Shown: positions 1 to 5,334, numbered from the stretch's first letter. The stretch is DNA of 8,700 bases from Betaproteobacteria bacterium UBA5582 (GCA_002425245.1 DILW01000142.1:1-8700), one strand, 5' to 3'. The notes: generated by a model not told the origin, from the letters alone. Numbers and translations are program-made.

Positions 1-1
1 C

Positions 2-214
2 CCGCTGGTCGCTCCGGACGCCGGGCAGGTCAGCGCGCTGGAGGAAGCGATCAACCTTGGCTACCTGCGCGGCATCCTCAACCAGCTCGCCGAGATCGAA
101 AAGCTCGACGCCCGCCACGGCGAGTTCGTCCGCGTCCTGCGCGAGCTGGCGCGCCAGTTCCAGTTCGACGCGATGAAGGAAATCCTGCGAAAATCGGCCC
201 ATGAACCCCGTTGA
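2..214 (+). CDS. C-terminal end of a probable hybrid sensor kinase (partial)
   Basis: An open frame enters from the left edge and ends at TGA 212-214. It encodes the last 70 residues of a protein whose start lies outside the window. The visible part is charged and helical (segments such as LRGILNQLAEIEKLDARHG and FVRVLRELARQFQFDAMKEIL) and contains no recognisable catalytic motif. It overlaps the start codon of the next gene, a response regulator, by 14 nt, so the two are almost certainly translationally coupled. In proteobacteria the gene coupled to a REC-LuxR regulator is commonly its sensor or hybrid histidine kinase, and this tail fits the linker after a C-terminal receiver domain. That assignment is inferred from context. 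The open frame itself is clear. Confidence 0.6.
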   Translation, partial: PLVAPDAGQVSALEEAINLGYLRGILNQLAEIEKLDARHGEFVRVLRELARQFQFDAMKEILRKSAHEPR

Positions 215-1127
215 CCGCGCCATCTCCGACATCGTCCTGATCGTCGACGACGTCCCCGAGAACCTCTCGCTGCTGCACGACGCGCTCGACGAGGCCGGCT
301 ACACCGTGCTCGTCGCCACCAACGGCGAATCGGCGCTGCAGCGGGCGCGTCAGAGCCTGCCCGACGTCATCCTGCTCGACGCGCTGATGCCCGGCATCGA
401 CGGCTTCGAAGTCGCCCGCCGGCTGAAGGCCGACTTCGCGACGCAGCAGATCCCCATCGTCTTCATGACCGGCCTCACCGAAACCGAGCACGTCGTCGCC
501 GCCTTCGCCGCCGGCGGCGCCGACTACGTGACCAAGCCGATCCGCCCGGCCGAAGTCCTGGCGCGCATCGCCGCGCACATGCAGAACGCCCGCCAGATGA
601 AGCAGGCGCGCAGCGCGCTCGACGCCTTCGGCCAGGCCACCGTCGCCGTGCGCGCCGCCGACAGCCGCATCGTCTGGCAGACACCGCTCGCCCGCGACCT
701 GCTCAACGCCTACTTCGCCAACCCGGAAACCGTCGCCCCGGAAGAACTGCTCGCCTGGATCGCCGCCGCCAACGCCGCCCGCCGCGACCAGCGCGAACCG
801 GCGCCACTGCTCACCGCCCAGGGCAACAAGCGCCTGCTCGCCTCCTTCCACGACCAGACCGGCGACGACGAATGGCTGGTCGTCCTGCGCGAGGAAAACG
901 ACGCCTCCGCCGTCGAATCCCTGATCGCCGCCTTCCGCCTCACCCAGCGCGAAGCCGAAGTGCTCTACTGGGTGGTCCAGGGCAAGACCAGCAAGGACAT
1001 CGGCGACATCCTCGGCAGCAGCCCGCGCACCGTCAACAAACACCTGGAGCACATTTACGAAAAGCTCGGCGTGGAAACGCGGACAGCGGCGGCGAACCTG
1101 GCGCTGGGGAAGATGCGGGGGAGTTGA
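201..1127 (+). CDS. LuxR/NarL-type response regulator with a long PAS-like linker
   Basis: This is a 308-residue two-component response regulator and DNA-binding transcription factor. The receiver domain spans about residues 10-128. It has the acidic pair D16-D17, phosphoacceptor D60 (in VILLDALMPGIDGFE), T90 and K112 (YVTKPIRP). The LuxR helix-turn-helix spans about residues 243-303: FRLTQREAEVLYWVVQGKT, then the recognition part SPRTVNKHLEHIYEKLGVE. Between them is an unusually long stretch of about 110 residues (135-235). It begins DAFGQATVAV and contains VWQTPLARDLLNAYF, which looks like a small PAS-like sensory domain; ordinary NarL/FixJ regulators have a short linker. The ATG lies inside the preceding open frame, whose product is probably the cognate kinase. 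Target genes cannot be told from the window. A fragment coding for the same HTH tail recurs at 2811-2859. Confidence 0.9.
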   Translation: MNPVDRAISDIVLIVDDVPENLSLLHDALDEAGYTVLVATNGESALQRARQSLPDVILLDALMPGIDGFEVARRLKADFATQQIPIVFMTGLTETEHVVAAFAAGGADYVTKPIRPAEVLARIAAHMQNARQMKQARSALDAFGQATVAVRAADSRIVWQTPLARDLLNAYFANPETVAPEELLAWIAAANAARRDQREPAPLLTAQGNKRLLASFHDQTGDDEWLVVLREENDASAVESLIAAFRLTQREAEVLYWVVQGKTSKDIGDILGSSPRTVNKHLEHIYEKLGVETRTAAANLALGKMRGS

Positions 1128-1136
1128 GCCAACCCC

Positions 1137-1730
1137 TCAAGAACGCAACAAATCAGGAAGTGACTTCCATAGCTCTTCTCTTTGTGGGTATCCATCCACC
1201 AATAAAGCGCCATACCGCTTGTAGTTAAGGTTTATCAGAGAAGCAGACCGAGCAAAACTAACCGAACCCACGGAAAATCTCATATTTGAATACGGAATTT
1301 GCGTATATTGCTGCACTCTTGACCCAGTAATTATCGGACTTACTTGCCAAAGATTATTTCCAACTAAAACAACGCATCCAAATCGATTAGCACATCCTGC
1401 AAACTCCGATGGATAGGGCTTTTGTAAATCCGTGCCAGATATATTTTCACACCCTTCTATCCTACCGACAAAATAGCTGTTCCCGCCCCGCCGGACATAC
1501 AAAGCTATCTCATGAGAACCAAGAGGCACATGGCGATGCCCTCGCATGGGCTTAAAAGCCTCCAACCAGCCATGCTGAAAACCTTCAAACCGAAGTTTTT
1601 CATTAAAATTCCATTCCTCGTAGGCAAATCCGAATTTACCAAAATGAGAGCAAATCGTTTCAATCGCAGCCCCACTTGGGTATTTCCAGTTGTTGCTGGA
1701 GTCGCAGAGACGGCAAAAATATCTAGGCAT
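1137..1730 (-). CDS. Hypothetical protein of the AT-rich island
   Basis: This is a 197-residue protein I cannot name with certainty. I chose ATG 1730-1728 because GGAG sits 7 nt upstream; an in-frame TTG at 1769 would add 13 residues without a comparable site. It has no signal peptide or membrane helix. It opens MPRYFCRLCDSSNNWKYPSG. Residues 30-60 read like FGFAYEEWNFNE...FEGFQHGWLEAF, followed by HEIALYVRRG and YFVGRIEGCENIS. From memory this resembles the N-terminal 'GFGHEEWLFN...DGY.YAF' domain found in some HNH-endonuclease and restriction-associated proteins, but no HNH motif follows, so it could be a stand-alone or truncated version. It is rich in Cys, Tyr and Asn, and its base composition is far more AT-rich than the flanking genes, which implies recent acquisition. 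It is transcribed on the same strand as tae4 but about 190 nt downstream of that pair. Confidence 0.6.
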   Translation of the reverse strand: MPRYFCRLCDSSNNWKYPSGAAIETICSHFGKFGFAYEEWNFNEKLRFEGFQHGWLEAFKPMRGHRHVPLGSHEIALYVRRGGNSYFVGRIEGCENISGTDLQKPYPSEFAGCANRFGCVVLVGNNLWQVSPIITGSRVQQYTQIPYSNMRFSVGSVSFARSASLINLNYKRYGALLVDGYPQREELWKSLPDLLRS

Positions 1731-1919
1731 ATTAATACTCCAAAAATACCCACAAGCCAAACTACTCAAAGGACACTGGGACTATCACATCGAAAATCTA
1801 TCCGTTAAAAAAAGGAACCAACTGGTATTTCCCCAAGAGGAAAACAACTCACAAACCACCACCTCTGCGTCAAGACACATCCTGTTCAAAACAGCCTTGC
1901 CTGCAACCCAACATCTGAC
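1731..1919. other. Non-coding AT-rich spacer
   Basis: This 189-base spacer separates the 79-aa membrane-protein gene from the hypothetical gene. Apart from the ribosome-binding GGAG at about 1738-1741 (minus strand) for the downstream gene, I see no convincing ORF, terminator or repeat. The composition is AT-rich with A-runs (for example around 1806-1815). It could hold a promoter for the downstream gene, but no clean -35/-10 pair stands out. Confidence 0.4.
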
Positions 1920-2159
1920 TCAAAGAGAATTCCGCTTGTTGGCACTCTGCGTTGAACGCACCGAAAGCCGATAGGCAAACCATCCGCCAATAAGCGCAGC
2001 GATCGCTGCCCCGGCGAGAAACATCTTCACGTTTGCGGCCATGTCTTCCTCGCTGGAATAGAACGGCCCCCAGGCCCAGCCGATCCCCGACACGAGCAGA
2101 TACAGCAGCAGAATTCCAGCGATGCCTCCGCCCAACGCCGCAATGACTCGGGTCATCAT
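1920..2159 (-). CDS. Small two-helix membrane protein, candidate Tae4 immunity protein
   Basis: This is a 79-residue inner-membrane protein. Helix 1 is about residues 5-27 (ALGGGIAGILLLYLLVSGIG). A short acidic loop of about residues 28-44 follows (WAWGPFYSSEEDMAANVK), then helix 2 at about residues 46-64 (MFLAGAAIAALIGGWFAY) and a basic tail (RLSVRSTQSANKR). The tail charges suggest both ends are cytoplasmic and the loop periplasmic. The first ATG (2159-2157) overlaps the tae4 stop as ATGA, so the genes are translationally coupled. A cognate immunity gene normally sits exactly there. Known Tai4 immunity proteins are, however, soluble periplasmic proteins of about 100 residues or more with a signal peptide, so this would be a different type of antagonist; it could equally be an unrelated membrane protein. 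A decayed partial copy lies at 3252-3343. The gene is confident; the immunity role is inferred. Confidence 0.75.
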   Translation of the reverse strand: MMTRVIAALGGGIAGILLLYLLVSGIGWAWGPFYSSEEDMAANVKMFLAGAAIAALIGGWFAYRLSVRSTQSANKRNSL

Positions 2160-2674
2160 GGAATCTGCCACATCCAGACCGATTCGGATTGCTTGAAATC
2201 CGACCAGAAACCCGGGATCGAGATGCCAGCCTGAATACGAAGCCAGGATGTCCAATCCGTCAAACGGGTGCCGTTCCAAAGATCGATGTGATCGCCTTGA
2301 TTCCCGTCGCCCCAGTAGTTCTGGAAGAAGATGATGCCGGTTCTCCCCCTGATTGCGTCGAACGCCTTTTTTCCCCCGAATTTCTCGACAGCACGAAGAT
2401 GCGAATGAGGGGACGCAAACCAGTTGGCAAGCTCCTGCGCCCGGATCGGATATTTCGGTTTGTCTTTCTCCCATGACAGAACACCCGTATAGCCCGGGAA
2501 GTTCATGCCCGAACGCAGCCATGCTGCGGACACGTTGATCGCGCATTGGTTGTCGTAAACCGCCCGGTCCAGTAGCGGAGCATCGCCCTTGATGGTGGGA
2601 TGACTGCTCCAGAGGGCTGAGAATGCTTGCATGACGGAATTTTTCTCGCGGACGATTTTGCTGTGGACAGCCAT
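2156..2674 (-). CDS. tae4: Type VI secretion amidase effector, Tae4 family
   Basis: This is a peptidoglycan amidase effector of the Tae4 family, an NlpC/P60-like cysteine peptidase. Characterised Tae4 enzymes are delivered by T6SS into the periplasm of rival Gram-negative cells and cut the gamma-D-Glu/meso-DAP bond. The predicted catalytic Cys is C44 in YDNQCAINVSAAWLRSG and the catalytic His is H129 in GDHIDLWNG. Other family hallmarks are IRAQELANWF (about 77-86), RTGIIFFQNYWGDG (about 111-124) and the end VWMWQIP. There is no signal peptide, as expected for a T6SS cargo. The full frame is 172 residues. An internal ATG at 2632 would begin MQAFSALWSSHP, where many family members start. Neither start has a good Shine-Dalgarno site, so the N-terminus is unsettled. 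No VgrG, Hcp, PAAR or other T6SS gene is in the window. The family call rests on motif recognition. Confidence 0.88.
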   Translation of the reverse strand: MAVHSKIVREKNSVMQAFSALWSSHPTIKGDAPLLDRAVYDNQCAINVSAAWLRSGMNFPGYTGVLSWEKDKPKYPIRAQELANWFASPHSHLRAVEKFGGKKAFDAIRGRTGIIFFQNYWGDGNQGDHIDLWNGTRLTDWTSWLRIQAGISIPGFWSDFKQSESVWMWQIP

Positions 2675-2974
2675 ATCAGGCGCATCGTCCTGAACACTGG
2701 TGGCCTGCTCGTCTGGATTTTAAGGACGACCCACCCAAAGTCAATCGAATGGCATGAAACATGAAAAATAGCAGGCTCGTTCTTTTAGCAGCCCGCCTAC
2801 GGTCAGCGTGCATTTACGAGAAGCTCGGGGTTGAAACACGGACGGCGGCAAGAATTTAGGGGAACAAACCCGATCAGCTTTGCGGAACTTCCCGGCCCCG
2901 AAGCAGTCACTTTTTTGGCAGGCAATCTGCGGCAATGCTTGCCACCTACCCGCCCCTAACCCTGGAGTCCCACC
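2675..2974. other. Intergenic region between tae4 and the 71-aa gene
   Basis: This 300-base region lies between two divergent genes and must contain the upstream regions of both. The only recognisable content is the LuxR-like 3' remnant at 2811-2859 and, at its right end, the GGAG ribosome-binding site of the 71-aa gene (about 2964-2967). I see no convincing sigma70 promoter pair and no inverted repeat. The region from 2860 onward is GC-rich again and resembles the chromosomal backbone. Confidence 0.4.
2811..2859 (+). pseudogene. 3' remnant of a second LuxR-type regulator gene
   Basis: Bases 2811-2849 align without gaps to 1052-1090 of the response regulator gene, with 34 of 39 identical. 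In the same frame the remnant encodes IYEKLGVETRTAA, identical to the regulator, followed by RI and TAG at 2857-2859. All five differences are at third codon positions and synonymous. That is not what decay of a fresh copy looks like. It indicates that this piece came from a homologous gene that diverged while functional, and only its last HTH helix is left. Upstream of 2811 the similarity stops abruptly. The frame happens to stay open back to an ATG at 2761 (a 32-codon ORF), but the added residues have no LuxR character and no ribosome-binding site is evident, so I treat it as a fragment. Confidence 0.7.
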
Positions 2975-3190
2975 ATGGAAAAACCCGCAACAGGAATCTG
3001 GAAGTCCGGCAGAGGCTTTCCTGAAGTCACCGTTCGTTCCGTCAAGGAGTTTGTCGACGCAGAAGGATATTTTCTGGCGGCGGTCGACATTGCCGGTGAG
3101 CCGGAAAGCATTGAACTCGATCCCGATGAATGGAATATCTTCACCAAGGCCAATGCGCTCCGCCCCGCGGAGTGCAAGCCGGCAGCCTGA
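2975..3190 (+). CDS. Small acidic hypothetical protein (71 aa)
   Basis: I do not recognise this protein. It has 71 residues, no signal peptide, no membrane segment and no cysteine pair; its single Cys is near the end. It starts MEKPATGIWKSGRGFPE. The middle is rich in Asp and Glu with a patch reading EFVDAEGYFLAAVDIAGEPE, then LDPDEWNIFTKANALRP. The ATG is preceded by GGAG at 7 nt spacing, which supports real translation. A well-formed intrinsic terminator begins 10 nt after the stop. The gene is therefore probably a monocistronic unit with its own promoter in 2860-2960. Its composition matches the backbone rather than the AT-rich part of the island. No function is proposed. Confidence 0.7.
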   Translation: MEKPATGIWKSGRGFPEVTVRSVKEFVDAEGYFLAAVDIAGEPESIELDPDEWNIFTKANALRPAECKPAA

Positions 3191-3200
3191 TCACGGCACG

Positions 3201-3233
3201 GGGAGGAGAAGCTGCCGCTTGTCCTCCCTTTTT
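3201..3233 (+). terminator. Intrinsic terminator of the 71-aa gene
   Basis: A 12-bp stem with one internal mismatch (GGGAGGAGAAGC pairs with GCTTGTCCTCCC) closes a TGCC loop and is followed directly by TTTTT. It starts 10 nt after the stop of the 71-aa gene. The opposite strand has no U-tract, so it acts on the plus strand only. Confidence 0.85.
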
Positions 3234-3251
3234 CATGGGCGGCGGAACAAG

Positions 3252-3343
3252 CGCTGCCCCGGCGAGATTCATCTTCACGTTTGCGGCCGTGTCTTCCTCG
3301 CTGGAATAGAACACCCCCCAGGCTCATCCGATCCCCGACACGA
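3252..3343 (-). pseudogene. Degenerate partial copy of the 79-aa membrane-protein gene
   Basis: These 92 bases align without gaps to 2004-2095, inside the gene for the candidate Tae4 immunity protein, with 85 of 92 identical and the same orientation. The copy would cover roughly codons 22-52 of that gene: the end of helix 1, the acidic loop YSSEED and the start of helix 2. Differences include W28 changed to a TGA stop, P32 to V, M40 to T and F47 to N, and neither end of the gene is present, so it cannot make the protein. It lies just downstream of the ccoG stop. It is best read as the leftover of a second immunity-type gene or of a recombination event within the island. Confidence 0.8.
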
Positions 3344-3369
3344 CTGTCCGGCCTGCGCCAGCCCCCGCC

Positions 3370-4815
3370 TCAGGGCATCCAGAAGCGGGCGTCGGCGCTG
3401 CCGCTGATCGCCGGTTCGGCGCCGTCGTCGACGACGAAGACGATGCGGTGGGCGCCGGCCGCCAGGCTACCGGGTTCGGCGCGGACGACGACGGTGGCGG
3501 CGCCGGTTTCACCGCCGGGCACCATGAGCGCAGTGTCACCGGCGACGGCCAGCGGCGCCTCGCCGCTGACGGCGATGCGCAGCCGGCGGGCGTCGTCGCC
3601 GGTGTTGAGGATTTGCAGCCGGTAGATGTTTTCGATGGTGCCGTCGTCGGCCTCGCGGGCCAGCGTGTTGCGGTCCTTCTCGACGTTGATGCGCAGCGGC
3701 GGCCGGTTTGCCAGCGACCAGGCCATAGCCAACGTCAGCCCGACCAGCAGCATCGCGTAGATCAGCACGCGCGGGCGCAGCGCCCGGCGCAGCACGGTGG
3801 CCGGCGTGTAGCGCTGGGCGATGGCGTTCTCCGTCGAATAGCGGATCAGCCCGCGCGGGTAGTTCATCTTGTCCATCACCTGGTCGCAGGCGTCGATGCA
3901 GGCGGCGCAGCCGATGCATTCGTTCTGCAGGCCGTCGCGGATGTCGATGCCGGTCGGGCAGACCTGTACGCAGATGCCGCAATCGACGCAGTCGCCCAGC
4001 CCGAGCGCCTTGGGATCGGCGCCCTTGGGGCGGGCGCCGCGGGCGTCGCCGCGCTGGCTGTCGTAGGCGATGATCAGCGTGTCCGGGTCGAGCATGACGA
4101 ACTGGAAGCGGGCATACGGACAGATCTGCCGGCACATCTGTTCGCGCAGGAAACCGGCGTTGCCGTAGGTGGCGAAGGCGTAGAAGACGACCCAGAAGCT
4201 CGCCCACGGCCCGGCGGAAAAACTCGCCAGCTGGCCGACCAGCTCGCGGATCGGCACGAAGTAGCCGACGAAGGTGATGCCGGTCCACAACGCGAACAGC
4301 CCCCAGGCCAGGTGCTTGCCGCCCTTGATCGCCAGCTTGCGGGCGCTCCACGGCTGGGCGTCGAGCTTGATGCGGCGGGCGCGGTCGCCCTCGATCAGCT
4401 TCTCCAGCCAGAGGAAGATTTCCGTGTACACCGTCTGCGGGCAACTGTAGCCGCACCACAGCCGACCGGCGACGGCGGTGAACAGGAACAGCGCCAGCGC
4501 GCCGACGATCATCAGGATCACCAGGTAGATCGTGTCCTGCGGCCACAGCACCAGGCCGAAGAGGTGGAACTTGCGGGCGTCAAGATCGAACAGCACCGCC
4601 TGCCGGCCGTCCCAGGGCAGCCAGCAGGTGCCATAGAAAACCGCCTGCGTCAGCCAGACGAAGAACCAGCGCCAGCGGGTGAACGGCCCGTCCACCGAAC
4701 GCGGGTAGACCTTGGCCTCGGGATCGCCGGCCGGACGGATGTCGATGACTTTTCTCGGGGTGGGGTTGGCCATTTCTGCGCTGCCTGAAAACTCCCCGCC
4801 AGACGAGGAAATCAT
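3370..4815 (-). CDS. ccoG: Cytochrome c oxidase accessory protein CcoG (FixG/RdxA family)
   Basis: This is a membrane-bound polyferredoxin needed for assembly of cbb3-type cytochrome oxidase. In characterised CcoG it reduces copper for insertion into the oxidase. The 481 residues fit the family length. N-terminal membrane helices at about 47-65 and 95-118 lead to LWCGYSCPQTVYTEIF (C121, C125); further helices at about 168-190 and 203-217 lead to EQMCRQICPYARFQFVM (C228, C232). Two 4Fe-4S ferredoxin motifs follow: C276-x2-C279-x2-C282-x3-C286-P and C300-x2-C303-x2-C306-x3-C310. Then come a helix at about 349-369 and a periplasmic Ig-like C-terminal domain. ATG 4815 gives the longest form; ATG 4773 (MANPTPRKVID) is at least as likely and lies clear of the operator. 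The gene is normally near ccoNOPQ or ccoIS, but here it stands alone, divergent from nsrR. Confidence 0.95.
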   Translation of the reverse strand: MISSSGGEFSGSAEMANPTPRKVIDIRPAGDPEAKVYPRSVDGPFTRWRWFFVWLTQAVFYGTCWLPWDGRQAVLFDLDARKFHLFGLVLWPQDTIYLVILMIVGALALFLFTAVAGRLWCGYSCPQTVYTEIFLWLEKLIEGDRARRIKLDAQPWSARKLAIKGGKHLAWGLFALWTGITFVGYFVPIRELVGQLASFSAGPWASFWVVFYAFATYGNAGFLREQMCRQICPYARFQFVMLDPDTLIIAYDSQRGDARGARPKGADPKALGLGDCVDCGICVQVCPTGIDIRDGLQNECIGCAACIDACDQVMDKMNYPRGLIRYSTENAIAQRYTPATVLRRALRPRVLIYAMLLVGLTLAMAWSLANRPPLRINVEKDRNTLAREADDGTIENIYRLQILNTGDDARRLRIAVSGEAPLAVAGDTALMVPGGETGAATVVVRAEPGSLAAGAHRIVFVVDDGAEPAISGSADARFWMP

Positions 4816-4819
4816 AAGT

Positions 4820-4834
4820 GGAATTTAAAATTCC
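4820..4834. promoter_or_regulatory. Probable NsrR operator between ccoG and nsrR
   Basis: This is a perfect 15-bp dyad: arms GGAATTT and AAATTCC around a central A. The core ATTT-N-AAAT matches the centre of the known NsrR consensus. It lies just upstream of the nsrR promoter and at the expected start of ccoG transcription. A second, related half-site (AAATTCC, 4875-4881) lies in the nsrR leader; see the direct repeat at 4827-4889. Confidence 0.6.
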
Positions 4835-4839
4835 GCTTT

Positions 4840-4868
4840 ATGGTAACGGCTCGCCTCCCTATAATCAA
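4840..4868 (-). promoter_or_regulatory. Candidate ccoG promoter
   Basis: On the minus strand TTGATT (4868-4863) and TACCAT (4845-4840) are 17 bp apart, a fair sigma70 pair. Transcription would start near 4833, inside the dyad operator, so a bound repressor would block ccoG. The -35 box overlaps the TATAAT of the opposing nsrR promoter. Confidence 0.35.
4860..4865 (+). promoter_or_regulatory. Candidate -10 box of nsrR
   Basis: A perfect TATAAT lies 31 nt before the nsrR start codon. At 17-bp spacing the -35 position reads TTTATG, which is weak, and is immediately downstream of the operator dyad. A weak -35 is usual for a regulated promoter, but the assignment rests mainly on the -10 box. Confidence 0.4.
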
Positions 4869-4896
4869 CATCAAAAATTCCCCTTATGGAGCCGGC

Positions 4897-5334
4897 ATGC
4901 GACTCAGCAACTTTTCCGACTACAGCCTGCGCGTCCTGCTCTACTTGGGCGAGCGCCCGAGCGGGCTGATCAGCATCGGCGAGATCGCCGCCTGGCACGA
5001 GATTTCGGAAAGCCACCTGATGAAGGTCGTCCTCCACCTCGGCCGCTGCGGCTACGTGCAGACGGTACGCGGCAAGGGCGGCGGCCTACGCCTGGCGCGT
5101 CTGCCGGCCGACATCGGCCTAGGCGAGGTGCTGCGCCAGACCGAAACCGACTTCGCGATGGCCGACTGCTTCGGCACCACCTATCCCTGCCGCATCGACG
5201 GCATCTGCCGGGTCAAGGGCGTACTGCGCGAAGCCCTGCAGGCGATGTTCCTGGTCCTCGACAGCTACACGCTTGCCGACCTGCTGGCCGACCCTGACGC
5301 CCTGCCCCTTGCCGAGGACGTCCGCCACGCGTGA
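4897..5334 (+). CDS. nsrR: Nitric-oxide-sensing repressor NsrR (Rrf2 family)
   Basis: This 145-residue Rrf2-family transcription factor binds an iron-sulfur cluster that is destroyed by nitric oxide, releasing repression of NO-defence and denitrification genes. The winged-helix domain occupies about residues 1-70 (FSDYSLRVLLYL, SISESHLMK-like recognition helix at about 36-44, TVRGKGGGLRL wing). Cluster ligands match characterised NsrR: C91, C98 and C104, plus D8 in SDYS, the proposed fourth ligand. The typical LDSYTLADLL helix is at 121-130. This separates it from IscR, whose cysteine spacing differs. ATG 4897 is chosen because GGAG lies 5 nt upstream and the protein then aligns from its first residues with known NsrR; an upstream ATG at 4840 would add 19 foreign residues. 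It is divergent from ccoG with a shared control region, so autoregulation and control of ccoG are likely but inferred. Confidence 0.92.
   Translation: MRLSNFSDYSLRVLLYLGERPSGLISIGEIAAWHEISESHLMKVVLHLGRCGYVQTVRGKGGGLRLARLPADIGLGEVLRQTETDFAMADCFGTTYPCRIDGICRVKGVLREALQAMFLVLDSYTLADLLADPDALPLAEDVRHA

Larger units (their letters stand above)
4827..4889 (+). repeat. Two direct-repeat copies of an AAAATTCC..ATGG element
   Basis: AAAATTCCGCTTTATGG at 4827-4843 recurs as AAAATTCCCCTTATGG at 4874-4889, differing by one substitution and one base of length, with starts 47 bp apart. The left copy carries the right arm of the dyad operator; the right copy ends in the GGAG ribosome-binding site of nsrR. 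Two half-sites arranged this way suggest cooperative or autoregulatory binding. The interpretation is inferred. Confidence 0.5.

Noticed and set aside
78..1052. Long minus-strand open frame opposite the response regulator
   Set aside because: It is an antisense shadow of a GC-rich gene: the translation is Gly/Val/Asp-rich with no family motif, and the plus strand encodes a clear REC-LuxR protein.
1124..1140. Short hairpin TTGAG/CTCAA after the response regulator
   Set aside because: The stem is only 5 bp and no T-run follows; not a convincing terminator.
2160..2546. In-frame upstream extension of the 79-aa membrane-protein gene
   Set aside because: The extension overlaps tae4 in another frame and its translation has no protein-like character. 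The ATGA junction at 2159 is the natural start.
2761..2859. A 32-codon ORF (MKNSRLVLL...) that ends in the LuxR-like remnant
   Set aside because: The part before 2811 is not LuxR-like and has no ribosome-binding site. It most likely stays open by chance, although a tiny fusion peptide cannot be excluded.
3448..4788. Long plus-strand open frame opposite ccoG
   Set aside because: The translation is low-complexity, rich in Ala, Gly, Asp and Gln, and lies wholly against a gene with unmistakable ferredoxin and membrane motifs.
4850..4880. Possible FNR/Anr box (TTGAT-like) in the ccoG/nsrR region
   Set aside because: TTGAT-type half-sites occur but not with the required 4-base spacing to an ATCAA half-site.
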